A stretch of DNA of 64,000 nucleotides from contig DAOUTG010000002.1 of the NCBI GenBank assembly GCA_030626845.1, forward strand, positions 1-64,000, given 5' to 3'. The position numbers and the translations under genes were made by a program. Under the pieces are notes generated by a model, which did not search any database, was not told the origin of the DNA, and saw only the letters and a program-made list of their open reading frames with translations. Shown in pieces: positions 1-9,328 of this stretch (the stretch's first letter is position 1; every line of letters begins with the position of its first letter). This stretch comes from Methylococcaceae bacterium (GTDB taxonomy: Bacteria > Pseudomonadota > Gammaproteobacteria > Methylococcales > Methylomonadaceae).

Positions 1-1
1 A

Positions 2-496
2 CGTGAACGCTTAGATATTGGCACACGTTTTCTATTAGCCCATCTTCCCTATCAATCTCAAGCAAAAGATATTGTTGATTTAGGGTGTGGTAATGGTGTT
101 GTTGGCTTAATGTTGGCAGAAAAACACACCCAAGCTAAACTACATTTTGTTGATGAATCTTTTATGGCAATGGCCTCTGCGAGAGAAAATTTTAAACAAA
201 GGGTTCATAATCACAATAACGCCTTATTTTATATTAGCGATGCATTAACCGAATTTAAAACAGAATCAATAGATTTAATTGTTTGTAACCCCCCTTTTCA
301 CCAACAAAACACCATCGGTGACCAAATAGCTTTAACAATGTTTAATCAGAGCTACAAGGTTTTAAAAAAAGAAGGGCAATTATGGGTTATTGGGAATCGT
401 CACTTGGGCTATTATCATCAGCTGAAAAAACGTTTTAGAGAGACTAGAGTTATCGCTAATAATACTAAGTTTGTGATTATCTGTGCTATAAAATAA
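2..496 (+). CDS. Class I SAM-dependent rRNA methyltransferase, RlmG/RsmC-like (5' end truncated by window)
   Basis: Reading from nt 2 extends the 110-496 ORF: RERLDIGTRFLLAHLPYQSQAKDIVDLGCGNGVVGLM...DLIVCNPPFHQ; SAM motif DLGCGNG and NPPF motif. Confidence 0.85.
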   Translation, partial: RERLDIGTRFLLAHLPYQSQAKDIVDLGCGNGVVGLMLAEKHTQAKLHFVDESFMAMASARENFKQRVHNHNNALFYISDALTEFKTESIDLIVCNPPFHQQNTIGDQIALTMFNQSYKVLKKEGQLWVIGNRHLGYYHQLKKRFRETRVIANNTKFVIICAIK

Positions 497-2152
497 CTAC
501 CCCTCTAACGCCCGATACTTCTCACGTAAATTATTACGAACACTAATCGCAAACATATTTAAACCAATAATCACCACCACTAATAATAATGAAGTTGCAT
601 AAACTAAAGGACGTGCGGCTTCAACATTGGGGCTTTGAAACCCGACATCATAAATATGAAACCCTAAGTGCATAAATTTTCGTTCTAAATGTAAATAAGG
701 AAAATTTCCATCTAACGGTAACGTCGGGGCAAGCTTGACGACACCCACTAACATCAACGGTGCAACTTCACCTGCGGCACGTGCAATGGCCAAAATTAAC
801 CCCGTCATCATCGCAGGACTTGCCATGGGTAATACTGTTCGCCATAAGGTTTCCGCTTTAGTCGCGCCTAAGGCTAAACTACCTTCGCGAATGGATTTAG
901 GGATTCGCGATAAACCTTCTTCGGTTGAAACAATGACCACAGGTAAGGTTAATAACGCTAAAGTCAATGATGCCCACATTAAGCCGGGGGTTCCAAACAC
1001 AGGCGAGGGGGCAGATTCTGGGTAAAATAATTCGTCAATATTACCGCCTAATATATAAACAAAAAACCCTAGCCCAAAAATCCCATAAACGATGGAAGGC
1101 ACACCCGCTAAGTTATTGACCGCAATCCGAATTAAACGGGTGGTAAATCCTTGTTTTGCATATTCGCGCAAATACACTGCCGCGACAACACCAAAAGGCG
1201 TGACGATCACCGCCATTAACATCACCATCATGACCGTGCCAAAAATCGCAGGAAATATGCCCCCTTCCGTATTAGCTTCTCGGGGTTCTTCAACAATAAA
1301 TTCAATGAACTTTTCGCCATAGTGCCAAATTTTAGCCACCATGCTCATCGCATTCGGTCGGTGAATTCGCACACATTTTTCTAACGAAATTTCAATTTCT
1401 TTTCCATTAGCGGATTTTACTAGTAGGCTATCGGCACTAATTTGTTGGTAAAGCGTCGCTAGTTGTTGTTGTAAAACGACGTAATCAGCATCGTAAGCCT
1501 TTTTTTGTTCCAGAATTTCTTTTTCAGCCTCGTCATTCCATTGTTTATCTATTTCTAATCGGCGTTGTTTTAAGCGTAATTGTTCTAAGCCATAATTTAT
1601 TTTACCGACTTCGCCATTTTGTAACGCCTTAATTTCTTCAAATATTTCTAAGACTTTTTCCAATCGCGGCTGCATTTCATCCCATGCGGTCGCTTCGGTG
1701 GCAATCACTTTTCCATGTGATTTAAGGGCGATGAGATAACCGTAAAAATTTCCCCATTCACGTCGTTCAATGACAATCGCCTGTTTAGGAGATTCTTTAG
1801 CTTTAATGTTAGGCGCGTCTATCCAACGAAAATCCATGCCCGTTAAATCACGATTGCCGACTTTGATTAAATGCTGAATCAAATGATCGGCATCGGCTTC
1901 TAGTTGATAATTAGATGCACGGGCTTGTCGTGCTGACATCACGGTACTATCAACTAACTCGCCCATGATTTTTATGGGTTGGTTTGATTCTTGGTATTCA
2001 TATTCAATCACTTCCGCTGGCCAATAATGCCCTAATCCTCGAACAGCGATGAGGAGTAACAAGCCAATCACTAAGATAAGTGAAATACTGACGGCGGCGG
2101 CATTCATCCATATCCACGGTGAACCACTTTTAAACCATTGTTTTATCATCAT
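497..2152 (-). CDS. pstA: Phosphate ABC transporter permease PstA (long, N-terminally extended form)
   Basis: 551 aa; C-terminal permease domain (GIFPAIFGTVMMVMLMAVIVTPFGVVAAVYLREYA..., ARAAGEVAPLMLVG); 4-bp overlap with pstC. Confidence 0.93.
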   Translation of the reverse strand: MMIKQWFKSGSPWIWMNAAAVSISLILVIGLLLLIAVRGLGHYWPAEVIEYEYQESNQPIKIMGELVDSTVMSARQARASNYQLEADADHLIQHLIKVGNRDLTGMDFRWIDAPNIKAKESPKQAIVIERREWGNFYGYLIALKSHGKVIATEATAWDEMQPRLEKVLEIFEEIKALQNGEVGKINYGLEQLRLKQRRLEIDKQWNDEAEKEILEQKKAYDADYVVLQQQLATLYQQISADSLLVKSANGKEIEISLEKCVRIHRPNAMSMVAKIWHYGEKFIEFIVEEPREANTEGGIFPAIFGTVMMVMLMAVIVTPFGVVAAVYLREYAKQGFTTRLIRIAVNNLAGVPSIVYGIFGLGFFVYILGGNIDELFYPESAPSPVFGTPGLMWASLTLALLTLPVVIVSTEEGLSRIPKSIREGSLALGATKAETLWRTVLPMASPAMMTGLILAIARAAGEVAPLMLVGVVKLAPTLPLDGNFPYLHLERKFMHLGFHIYDVGFQSPNVEAARPLVYATSLLLVVVIIGLNMFAISVRNNLREKYRALEG

Positions 2153-4404
2153 AAGGAGCTGTATTTTTCGCGTAATCGTTGACGAATAATTTCGGCAAGG
2201 GTATTAAAGACAAAGGTGAATAAAAATAAGACTAATGCGGCAAGAAATAAGACTCGGTAATGGGTGCTATCGACTTCGGATTCAGGCATTTCCACGGCGA
2301 TATTGGCCGATAAGGTTCTCATGCCTTCAAAGACACTTAAATCCATCACTGGCGTGTTACCTGTTGCCATTAGGACAATCATGGTTTCACCGACCGCCCG
2401 TCCAAATCCAATCATAATCGCTGAAAAAATACCTGGGCTTGCGGTTAACAACACGACTTTAGTCATCGTTTGCCAGGGGGTTGCCCCTAAGGCTAATGAG
2501 CCAATGGTTAAGTGTTTGGGAACACTAAAAATCGCATCTTCGGTAATAGAGAAAATAGTTGGAATCACCGCAATGCCCATCGCTATCCCTACGACTAACG
2601 AATTACGTTGATCGTAACTGATGCCAAACTCTTTATTTAACCACGCTTGTAAATCCCCTTCAAAAAATAGCGATTCAATGGGCGTATTTAAGGTAAAGGC
2701 AAACCATGAGGCTAATAAAATCACGGGAAGTAAGATCAGAGCATCCCAGCCTTCAGGAATTTTTTGATGAATTTTTTTAGGTAAATATTGCCAACTATAG
2801 GCAAATAACATCACCGCTATCGGTACAATAATTAATAAACTGAGTATCCCTGCCAAATAAATTTCAATGAGTGGGGCTAACCATAACCCTGCTAAAAATC
2901 CTAAAATGACAGTCGGTAATGCCCCCATCATTTCGATACTCGGCTTAACGTAGCCACGTAAAGAGGGTGCCATAAAATAGGCGGTGTAAATCGCCCCCAT
3001 TAACGATAAGGGAATAGCGACTAACATGGTGTAAAATGAGGCTTTTAATGTCCCAAAAACGAGGGGCGTTAAGCTCATTTTGGGCTCAAAATCATTACTG
3101 GCAGAGGAGGATTGCCAAACATAATCGGCTTTGGAGTAACTTTCATACCAGACTTCTTGCCAAAGTGATCGTAGTGAGACTTCAGGATGTTCATTTTCAA
3201 GTGACCAAACATGCAACTGTTTATCGGTCGTTTCTAACATAAAATGATTAGCACGTGGTGATAGACTCAAGGCAACTGCCGATTGATTTGAAACTTGTTT
3301 TTTTATCAGCTCACGTTCTGAGGTTGAATGATAAACCCCAACGCTCCCTGTCGTATCAACGGTAACAAACCCCTTGCGGCGTTCTTCTGCCTTAATCTGA
3401 GTAATGGGATTCTCAGAAACCTTAAACTGGCGAATATTTTTTAACGCAGGGCGACCTTGCTCATCACGCACCATGCTCCATTGAGAGACTGTGCCGCTTG
3501 AATCCCCCACTAATAAGGATAAATCGCCATTTAAAAACGTAATTTTCGTTAGCTTTAACCCTGCTTCCACTACATTAAGATGTTGGCGAATCATCGGTTT
3601 TGTTTTTTTACTAATATCAAAAAAACTTAATCGCCCACTACTTGAGGCTAAATATAAATTACGGTGTTCTTTATCGACTAATATATCGCTAATTTCCGTG
3701 GCTGAAATATCTAACAAGGTCGAGGTTTGTTCTAAAGATGACTCTTCATCAAATAAGGATTCTTGTTTTTTAAAATGGCTGAAGACAATATGATTATCAG
3801 CCGTTTTTGCAACAATGCTGGTCTGTTCTTCATCAACTTTGATCGCTAATTGTGTAATGGCTTGATCGGTTGCTTTTAGGTTGAGTGGTGATTTTCCCAA
3901 AGGGTAACTGATAGTCGGGGTGATTAATCGAACATCATTGGGATAGGTGATTTTGTATTCGTGTTTAGCAACGACGACTTGTCCATTATCTAAACCATAA
4001 GCAACAATCCCTGAGGCAGGGTTGCCTTGTGTAAAGCTGGTCAATTTATGTTTTTCGGGAAGGGCGATTTTTTGACGATGAATGATTTTACCTGTTTCTA
4101 TCGCAAAGAATATTGCAAATCCCTGATCGGTAAAACGAACCCCAACTTCATTTTGTTCTTCATTAGCCAGCAGTAAGGTTTTTCCTGATTGCTGAGCGGG
4201 AACGTTATAGCGTGTTATAGAATGTGCTTCTGCCGCTAAAAATAAGGGAAAAACCACATACAATAAGTAGAAAAATATAAGGACAATAGCACCGATAACC
4301 CCTAAGCCACCAGCAATAACACTATATTCTGCGATCTCGTCCTTTATTCGTCGCCAACGTTGATAATAAGGGGAGGTGGTAAAATTTATATGAGTTTCTG
4401 GCAT
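2149..4404 (-). CDS. pstC: Phosphate ABC transporter permease PstC with large periplasmic beta-propeller-like insertion
   Basis: 769-aa ORF (2149-4458); likely ATG at 4404 (MPETHINFTTSPYYQRW) rather than the upstream GTG. C-terminal permease motifs GRAVGETMIVLMATGNTP. Confidence 0.92.
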   Translation of the reverse strand: MPETHINFTTSPYYQRWRRIKDEIAEYSVIAGGLGVIGAIVLIFFYLLYVVFPLFLAAEAHSITRYNVPAQQSGKTLLLANEEQNEVGVRFTDQGFAIFFAIETGKIIHRQKIALPEKHKLTSFTQGNPASGIVAYGLDNGQVVVAKHEYKITYPNDVRLITPTISYPLGKSPLNLKATDQAITQLAIKVDEEQTSIVAKTADNHIVFSHFKKQESLFDEESSLEQTSTLLDISATEISDILVDKEHRNLYLASSSGRLSFFDISKKTKPMIRQHLNVVEAGLKLTKITFLNGDLSLLVGDSSGTVSQWSMVRDEQGRPALKNIRQFKVSENPITQIKAEERRKGFVTVDTTGSVGVYHSTSERELIKKQVSNQSAVALSLSPRANHFMLETTDKQLHVWSLENEHPEVSLRSLWQEVWYESYSKADYVWQSSSASNDFEPKMSLTPLVFGTLKASFYTMLVAIPLSLMGAIYTAYFMAPSLRGYVKPSIEMMGALPTVILGFLAGLWLAPLIEIYLAGILSLLIIVPIAVMLFAYSWQYLPKKIHQKIPEGWDALILLPVILLASWFAFTLNTPIESLFFEGDLQAWLNKEFGISYDQRNSLVVGIAMGIAVIPTIFSITEDAIFSVPKHLTIGSLALGATPWQTMTKVVLLTASPGIFSAIMIGFGRAVGETMIVLMATGNTPVMDLSVFEGMRTLSANIAVEMPESEVDSTHYRVLFLAALVLFLFTFVFNTLAEIIRQRLREKYSSL

Positions 4405-4434
4405 AGGGAGAGTAATACGGCAGGCGTGAAATAG

Positions 4435-4467
4435 CGGCGTAGGGTAAGCTAATCCCACTCTACGCCG
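4435..4467. terminator. Inverted repeat/attenuator-like hairpin between pstS and pstC
   Basis: CGGCGTAG GGTAAGCTAATCCCACT CTACGCCG: perfect 8-bp arms plus partial inner pairing; no strong U tract. Confidence 0.5.
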
Positions 4468-4475
4468 TATAAGTT

Positions 4476-5459
4476 TTATTGTATTTTAGCTAATGCTTTT
4501 TTAACAACGGCGGCAGGCAATGGAATATAACCATCTTTAATAACCACTTCTTGACCTGATTGTGATAACACTAGTTTCATAAACTCTTGCTCTAGCGGTG
4601 CAAGGGCTTTATTCGGTTTTTTATTGACATAAACATACAAGAAACGGGCTAACGGGTATGTTCCTGCTACCGCATTTGCAGGACTCGCTTCAATAAAATC
4701 TCCGCCTGCCTCTTTAGCCAGAGGGACGGCTTTAACACTTGAGGTTTTATAACCAATCCCTGAATAACCAATACCATTTAAAGACGATGTAATAGACTGA
4801 ACGACCGAAGCCGAACCGGGTTGCTCATTAACATTGTTTTTAAAATCGCCTTTGCACAAGCCTTTTTTCTTAAAATAGCCATACGTTCCAGAAACAGAGT
4901 TACGACCATATAATTGAATCGGTTTTGCTGTCCAATCACCGGTTAAACCTGCATCGCCCCACGTTGAAATATCAGTCTCATGACCACATCTACGCGTTGA
5001 TGACATGATGGCATCGACTTGAGGAATAGTAAGTCCTTTAATCGGGTTATCTTTATGGACAAAAACAGCTAAAGCATCAATGGCGACAGGGATTGCAACA
5101 GGCTTATAGCCATATTTTTTTTCAAAAGCATCAACTTCTTTGTCCTTCATTTTACGACTCATCGGCCCTAAATTAGAGGTTGATTCGGTTAAAGCGGGTG
5201 GGGCAGTAGAAGAACCTGCGGCTTGAATTTGAACATTAACATTGGGATAAACGCGTTTAAACTCCTCTGCCCAAAGAGTCATTAAATTAGCCAGAGTATC
5301 TGAACCAACACTGGATAAATTACCTGAAACACCACTAGCTTTTGCATAGGTTGGCACATCAGCATCAACCGTTTGAACGGCTGCAACGGTACCACTTACT
5401 AAGGCTGTTGAGACAAACCCCACCGCGAGAACTAAAGATTTCATTTTAAACGTTTTCAT
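4476..5459 (-). CDS. pstS: Phosphate ABC transporter substrate-binding protein PstS
   Basis: Signal peptide [27 protein letters not shown], then [53 protein letters not shown] supports the ATG at 5459 rather than 5489. Confidence 0.93.
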   Translation of the reverse strand: MKTFKMKSLVLAVGFVSTALVSGTVAAVQTVDADVPTYAKASGVSGNLSSVGSDTLANLMTLWAEEFKRVYPNVNVQIQAAGSSTAPPALTESTSNLGPMSRKMKDKEVDAFEKKYGYKPVAIPVAIDALAVFVHKDNPIKGLTIPQVDAIMSSTRRCGHETDISTWGDAGLTGDWTAKPIQLYGRNSVSGTYGYFKKKGLCKGDFKNNVNEQPGSASVVQSITSSLNGIGYSGIGYKTSSVKAVPLAKEAGGDFIEASPANAVAGTYPLARFLYVYVNKKPNKALAPLEQEFMKLVLSQSGQEVVIKDGYIPLPAAVVKKALAKIQ

Positions 5460-5504
5460 ACTAACCCCTGTTAAGATAATGTAGGACACATTATCTGAAT
5501 TTAG

Positions 5505-5545
5505 AGTGACAATAATATGATGTTAATGTGACAATTTTATGACAG
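5505..5545 (-). promoter_or_regulatory. Two tandem Pho boxes upstream of pstS
   Basis: Minus strand: CTGTCATAAAATTGTCACA (5545-5527) and ACATCATATTATTGTCACT (5523-5505), offset by 22 bp; GATAAT -10-like hexamer follows at 5495-5490. Confidence 0.8.
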
Positions 5546-5733
5546 GGGATTATGTTTCTTGTGAAAAATTATCACACGTATTGCCTCAAAAAATCGTAGT
5601 AGATCGTATAAAAAATAGCGTTATACGATATAAGTGTTAGCCATTTAAAAAGGTCATTAAAATAAAAATGTACAAGCCATCAAGTGTAAATAGCATCATT
5701 TAAGTAATTTTGTTATAATCCCCCAAGTTAAAC

Positions 5734-5757
5734 GATGCTTTTATTAGCATTTTTTTT
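5734..5757 (+). terminator. Small hairpin plus T8 in the gap leader (possible attenuator)
   Basis: ATGCT-tttatt-AGCAT followed by a T run (T8); lies between a TATAAT (5714-5719) and the gap ATG at 5788. Confidence 0.4.
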
Positions 5758-5787
5758 ACCCTCAAAAATATTTTTGGAGAAACTTAC

Positions 5788-6801
5788 ATGGCAATTAAAG
5801 TTGCAATCAATGGTTATGGTCGTATTGGACGTAATATCGTTCGTGCTTTATATGAAGCAGGTCGGACTGATGAAATCGAAATTGTAGCCATCAATGATTT
5901 AGGTGCGCCAGAAACTAATGCACACTTAACAAAATATGACACAGTACATGGTCGTTTCGCAGGCGAAGTTTCTGTTGAAGGTGATTATATGATCGTCAAT
6001 GGCGATAAAATTAAAGTCCTTTCTGAAAGAGATCCTTCAAAATTACCTTGGGCTGAATTAGGCGTTGAAGTCGTTCATGAATGTACAGGTTTTTTTGCCA
6101 GCAAAGCAAAAGCCTCAGCGCATCTTGAAGCAGGTGCGAAAAAAGTTATTATTTCAGCCCCAGGCGGTGCAGATGTTGATGCAACTATCGTTTATGGTGT
6201 TAATGATAAAACCTTAAAAGCTTCCGACACGGTCATTTCTAATGCCTCATGTACCACTAACTGTTTAGCCCCTTTAGTTAAACCTTTAATAGATACGATA
6301 GGTATTGAACATGGTTTAATGACTACGATCCACTCTTATACCAATGACCAAGTATTAACAGACGTTTATCACCCAGATTTACGTCGTGCGCGTTCTGCTA
6401 CTCAATCAATGATTCCTGCAAAAACAGGCGCAGCGGCGGCAGTAGGTTTAGTTTTACCAGAAATGGCAGGTAAATTAGACGGTTTTGCCATGCGTGTTCC
6501 AACCATTAACGTTTCTGTGGTTGATTTATGTTTTCAAGCGTCAAGAGATACAACAGTAGAAGAAGTGAATGCTGTTTTAAAAGCGGCGGCTGAATCTTCA
6601 TTAAAAGGCGTGTTAGAAATTAACACAGACCCGCTTGTTTCTATAGATTTCAACCATAATCCAGCCTCTTCTATTCATGAGTCTTCTTTAACTAAAGTCA
6701 CTTCAGGAAACTTTGTTAAAGTTCTTTCTTGGTATGATAACGAATGGGGTTTTTCTAATCGTATGTTAGATACTACGGTTGCACTTATCAACGCAAAATA
6801 A
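5788..6801 (+). CDS. gap: Type I glyceraldehyde-3-phosphate dehydrogenase
   Basis: [27 protein letters not shown] active-site motif, [11 protein letters not shown]. Confidence 0.97.
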   Translation: MAIKVAINGYGRIGRNIVRALYEAGRTDEIEIVAINDLGAPETNAHLTKYDTVHGRFAGEVSVEGDYMIVNGDKIKVLSERDPSKLPWAELGVEVVHECTGFFASKAKASAHLEAGAKKVIISAPGGADVDATIVYGVNDKTLKASDTVISNASCTTNCLAPLVKPLIDTIGIEHGLMTTIHSYTNDQVLTDVYHPDLRRARSATQSMIPAKTGAAAAVGLVLPEMAGKLDGFAMRVPTINVSVVDLCFQASRDTTVEEVNAVLKAAAESSLKGVLEINTDPLVSIDFNHNPASSIHESSLTKVTSGNFVKVLSWYDNEWGFSNRMLDTTVALINAK

Positions 6802-6809
6802 GGTCTACT

Positions 6810-8255
6810 ATGTCATTAAGAAGAACCAAAATTTTAGCGACACTCGGGCCTGCGACGGATAAACCTGGCGTATTAGAAAGTTTATTTAAGGCAGGTGTCG
6901 ATGTTGTGCGTTTAAATTTTTCGCATGGCGTTGCCCAAGATCATATTGACCGTGCAAACGCTGTACGCGCATTAACAGAAAAAACAGGGCGTCGTGTCGG
7001 TATTCTTGCTGACTTACAAGGACCTAAAATTCGTATTGCCCGTTTTATTGAGGGGAAGGTCTGGCTAGATATTGGTCAAGATTTTTCTCTTGATATAAAC
7101 CTAAATATTCATAATGGTGATAATACTCAAGTGGGTATTACTTACGAGCCTTTAGCCCGTGAAGTAAAACCAGGTAGTCGTTTATTACTTGATGATGGTC
7201 GCATTGTCTTAGATGTTGTGAATGTTGATAAAAATCTACGTGTTAATTGTACGGTAATTGTCGGTGGTCATTTATCCAATAATAAAGGGATTAATCTTTT
7301 AGGCGGTGGTTTATCGGCTGCGGCATTAACCGAGAAAGACAAAGAAGATATTAAACACATTGGCATTATTGATGCGGACTTTGTGGCAATTTCTTTTCCT
7401 CGTACAGGGGACGATTTACACGAAGCCCGTCGATTATTAAAAGCAGAAGGCTGTTATGCTGGTATTGTTTCTAAAATCGAACGTGCTGAAGCCATGGAAG
7501 CTATGGATGAGATTATCTTGGCATCTGATGTTGTGATGGTAGCTCGGGGTGATTTAGGGGTTGAAATTGGTGATGCGAATTTACCTGCGGCGCAGAAAAA
7601 GTTAATTCAACGCTCAAGAGCATTAAATCGCGCCGTCATTACGGCAACGCAAATGATGGAATCAATGATTGAAAGCCCAATTCCAACACGTGCAGAAGTT
7701 TTTGACGTGGCTAATGCGGTATTAGATGGCACAGATGCCATTATGTTATCAGCAGAAACAGCGAGTGGAAAATATCCAGCACAAACTGTGGAAGCAATGT
7801 CTCGTGTTTGTCTTGAAACAGAAAAACAACCGACTATTCGTAAATCAGGTCATCGTATTGAATGTCAATTTGAACATGTCGATGAAGCGATTGCAATGTC
7901 TGCAATGTACATGGCAAATCATAGTGAAATTGAAGGGATCGTTTCTTTAACAGAATCAGGCTCTACGCCTTTATGGATGTCACGAATTAGCTCGGCAATT
8001 CCTATTTATGCCTTTAGTGGACGTGAAAAAACGCTAGGACGAATGACAATTTATCGCGGTGTATTTCCTGTATTTTATACCCTTGAAAAACAGGATCATG
8101 CACAAGTTAATCGTGAAATTTTAGATGAACTTAAAAAATTCGGTCAAGCCAAACAAGGTGATAAGTTTATTATTACTAAGGGCGATTTGACAGGGCAAGT
8201 AGGTGGCACAAATGCGTTAAAAGTTGTTACCGTTGGTGAAGGATTAACGCCTTAA
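6810..8255 (+). CDS. pyk: Pyruvate kinase
   Basis: RRTKILATLGPATDKPGVLESLFKAGVDVVRLNFSHG; VMVARGDLGVEIG; TATQMMESMIESPIPTRAEVFDVANAVLDGTDAIMLSAETASGKYP. Confidence 0.97.
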   Translation: MSLRRTKILATLGPATDKPGVLESLFKAGVDVVRLNFSHGVAQDHIDRANAVRALTEKTGRRVGILADLQGPKIRIARFIEGKVWLDIGQDFSLDINLNIHNGDNTQVGITYEPLAREVKPGSRLLLDDGRIVLDVVNVDKNLRVNCTVIVGGHLSNNKGINLLGGGLSAAALTEKDKEDIKHIGIIDADFVAISFPRTGDDLHEARRLLKAEGCYAGIVSKIERAEAMEAMDEIILASDVVMVARGDLGVEIGDANLPAAQKKLIQRSRALNRAVITATQMMESMIESPIPTRAEVFDVANAVLDGTDAIMLSAETASGKYPAQTVEAMSRVCLETEKQPTIRKSGHRIECQFEHVDEAIAMSAMYMANHSEIEGIVSLTESGSTPLWMSRISSAIPIYAFSGREKTLGRMTIYRGVFPVFYTLEKQDHAQVNREILDELKKFGQAKQGDKFIITKGDLTGQVGGTNALKVVTVGEGLTP

Positions 8256-8272
8256 ATTCTGCTTTTAACCTT

Positions 8273-8298
8273 GTAGGGTGAAAAGTATTTCAGCCTAC
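8273..8298. terminator. Intergenic hairpin GTAGGgTG...CAgCCTAC
   Basis: Inverted repeat with one mismatch between the convergent pyk and rpn genes; member of the GTAGGGTG palindrome group. Confidence 0.5.
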
Positions 8299-8329
8299 TT
8301 GGTTAAATTTATTTTGCTAAATAAAAATA

Positions 8330-9232
8330 TTATTTTTTAAAATATTCTATTTCTTGTTGAGATAACTCCGTAATTTTCATAATTAAATCAATATTCATAT
8401 TATTTTTTAACATATTGATTACAATCTTAGCAGTATTCTTATTTTCCCCTTGTTTAACTCCCTGTTCAAGTCCTTTTTCAAGTCCTTTTTCAAGTCCTTT
8501 TTCAAGTCCTCTCTTTGCTGCTTTTTTTTCTGCTGTTTTAATCGCATTAATATAATCATATTCTTTTAAATCTATATAATCATAAACTTCTAATTCTTCT
8601 TTATTCCAGGCTTGTTGGGTTGCTATTTGAAAAGCATCTTCAATTGCCGTTATATTTTTAAATTCATTAGGAACAAAATTTAATTCCTGTGCATGTCTTA
8701 AAAAATAAACCCATTTGTCTAAAATTGAATTCAATTGGTTCAAATTCTTATCAAATTTATTTAATTCTAAAAAGGTAAATTCAAAATCTCCTAAATCCTG
8801 AGTCAGTGTTTCTTTATTTAGAATAAGATGATTACTAAGATAGTTTTTACTTGAAAACATATTAAATTTAAGAATACCAATGAAATACACTTTTTTTAGT
8901 TTTGAGTAGTCATCCCCTTTTTCTAATTGTTCAACATAAGCTTTTGAGGTGTAATAAATCGTTCTTTTTTCAAAATCACCTAAATCTCTTTTTTGCATTT
9001 CAATAATGAAATTATGGCCCGCTTGATTAGTCGCCTTTATATCTAAAATAGTTTCTTTTAAAGCTTCTATTTTCGGCACTTGATGAGAATTAACAATAAT
9101 AATATTGGTTATCGTTTTATCACCTTCAAACCTTAAAATTGCATTTAAAAATGAAATAAGTATTTCTTTTTTATTTGTATTACCAAAAATCTTTTTAAAA
9201 GCAATGTCATTAGTTGGATCAGCAAATTTCAT
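8330..9232 (-). CDS. Rpn family recombination-promoting nuclease/putative transposase (PD-(D/E)XK)
   Basis: MKFADPTNDIAFKKIFGN...LISFLNAIL...ILDIKATNQAGHNFIIEMQKRD...ERTIYYTSKAYVEQL; tandem GLEKGLEKGLEKGLEQG linker. Confidence 0.9.
   Translation of the reverse strand: MKFADPTNDIAFKKIFGNTNKKEILISFLNAILRFEGDKTITNIIIVNSHQVPKIEALKETILDIKATNQAGHNFIIEMQKRDLGDFEKRTIYYTSKAYVEQLEKGDDYSKLKKVYFIGILKFNMFSSKNYLSNHLILNKETLTQDLGDFEFTFLELNKFDKNLNQLNSILDKWVYFLRHAQELNFVPNEFKNITAIEDAFQIATQQAWNKEELEVYDYIDLKEYDYINAIKTAEKKAAKRGLEKGLEKGLEKGLEQGVKQGENKNTAKIVINMLKNNMNIDLIMKITELSQQEIEYFKK
8465..8512. repeat. 12-bp tandem repeat (TTCAAGTCCTTT, 4 units, last degenerate) inside rpn CDS
   Basis: Direct reading: ttcaagtccttt x3 + ttcaagtcctct; encodes the (GLEK)n linker; unit length divisible by 3. 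Confidence 0.95.
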
Positions 9233-9249
9233 AATGAGTCACACTCTAT

Positions 9250-9298
9250 TCAATTAAATGCCTTATAACCTGAATTAAAATAAAGCAATGACTCGCCT
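9250..9298 (-). pseudogene. 3'-terminal fragment of a flavin-reductase paralogue
   Basis: Reverse strand GGC GAG TCA TTG CTT TAT TTT AAT TCA GGT TAT AAG GCA TTT AAT TGA = GESLLYFNSGYKAFN*, matching GEPLLYFNSGYNSLT* at the end of the 10074-10553 gene; 32/36 nt identical at 9263-9298 vs 10087-10122. Confidence 0.8.
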
Positions 9299-9328
9299 AT
9301 TTAATATTATCTTATAATGCTTTTTTCG

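Noticed and set aside
735-1322. Plus-strand ORFs 735-1025 and 1092-1322
   Set aside because: Antisense to a well-supported pstA; low-complexity translations; shadow ORFs.
2149-4404. PstC beta-propeller fusion as a novel architecture
   Set aside because: Long PstC/PstA forms are already known in Gammaproteobacteria.
8465-8512. Possible CRISPR-like short repeats
   Set aside because: Contiguous 12-bp tandem units with no spacers, inside an ORF; encodes the GLEK linker of Rpn.
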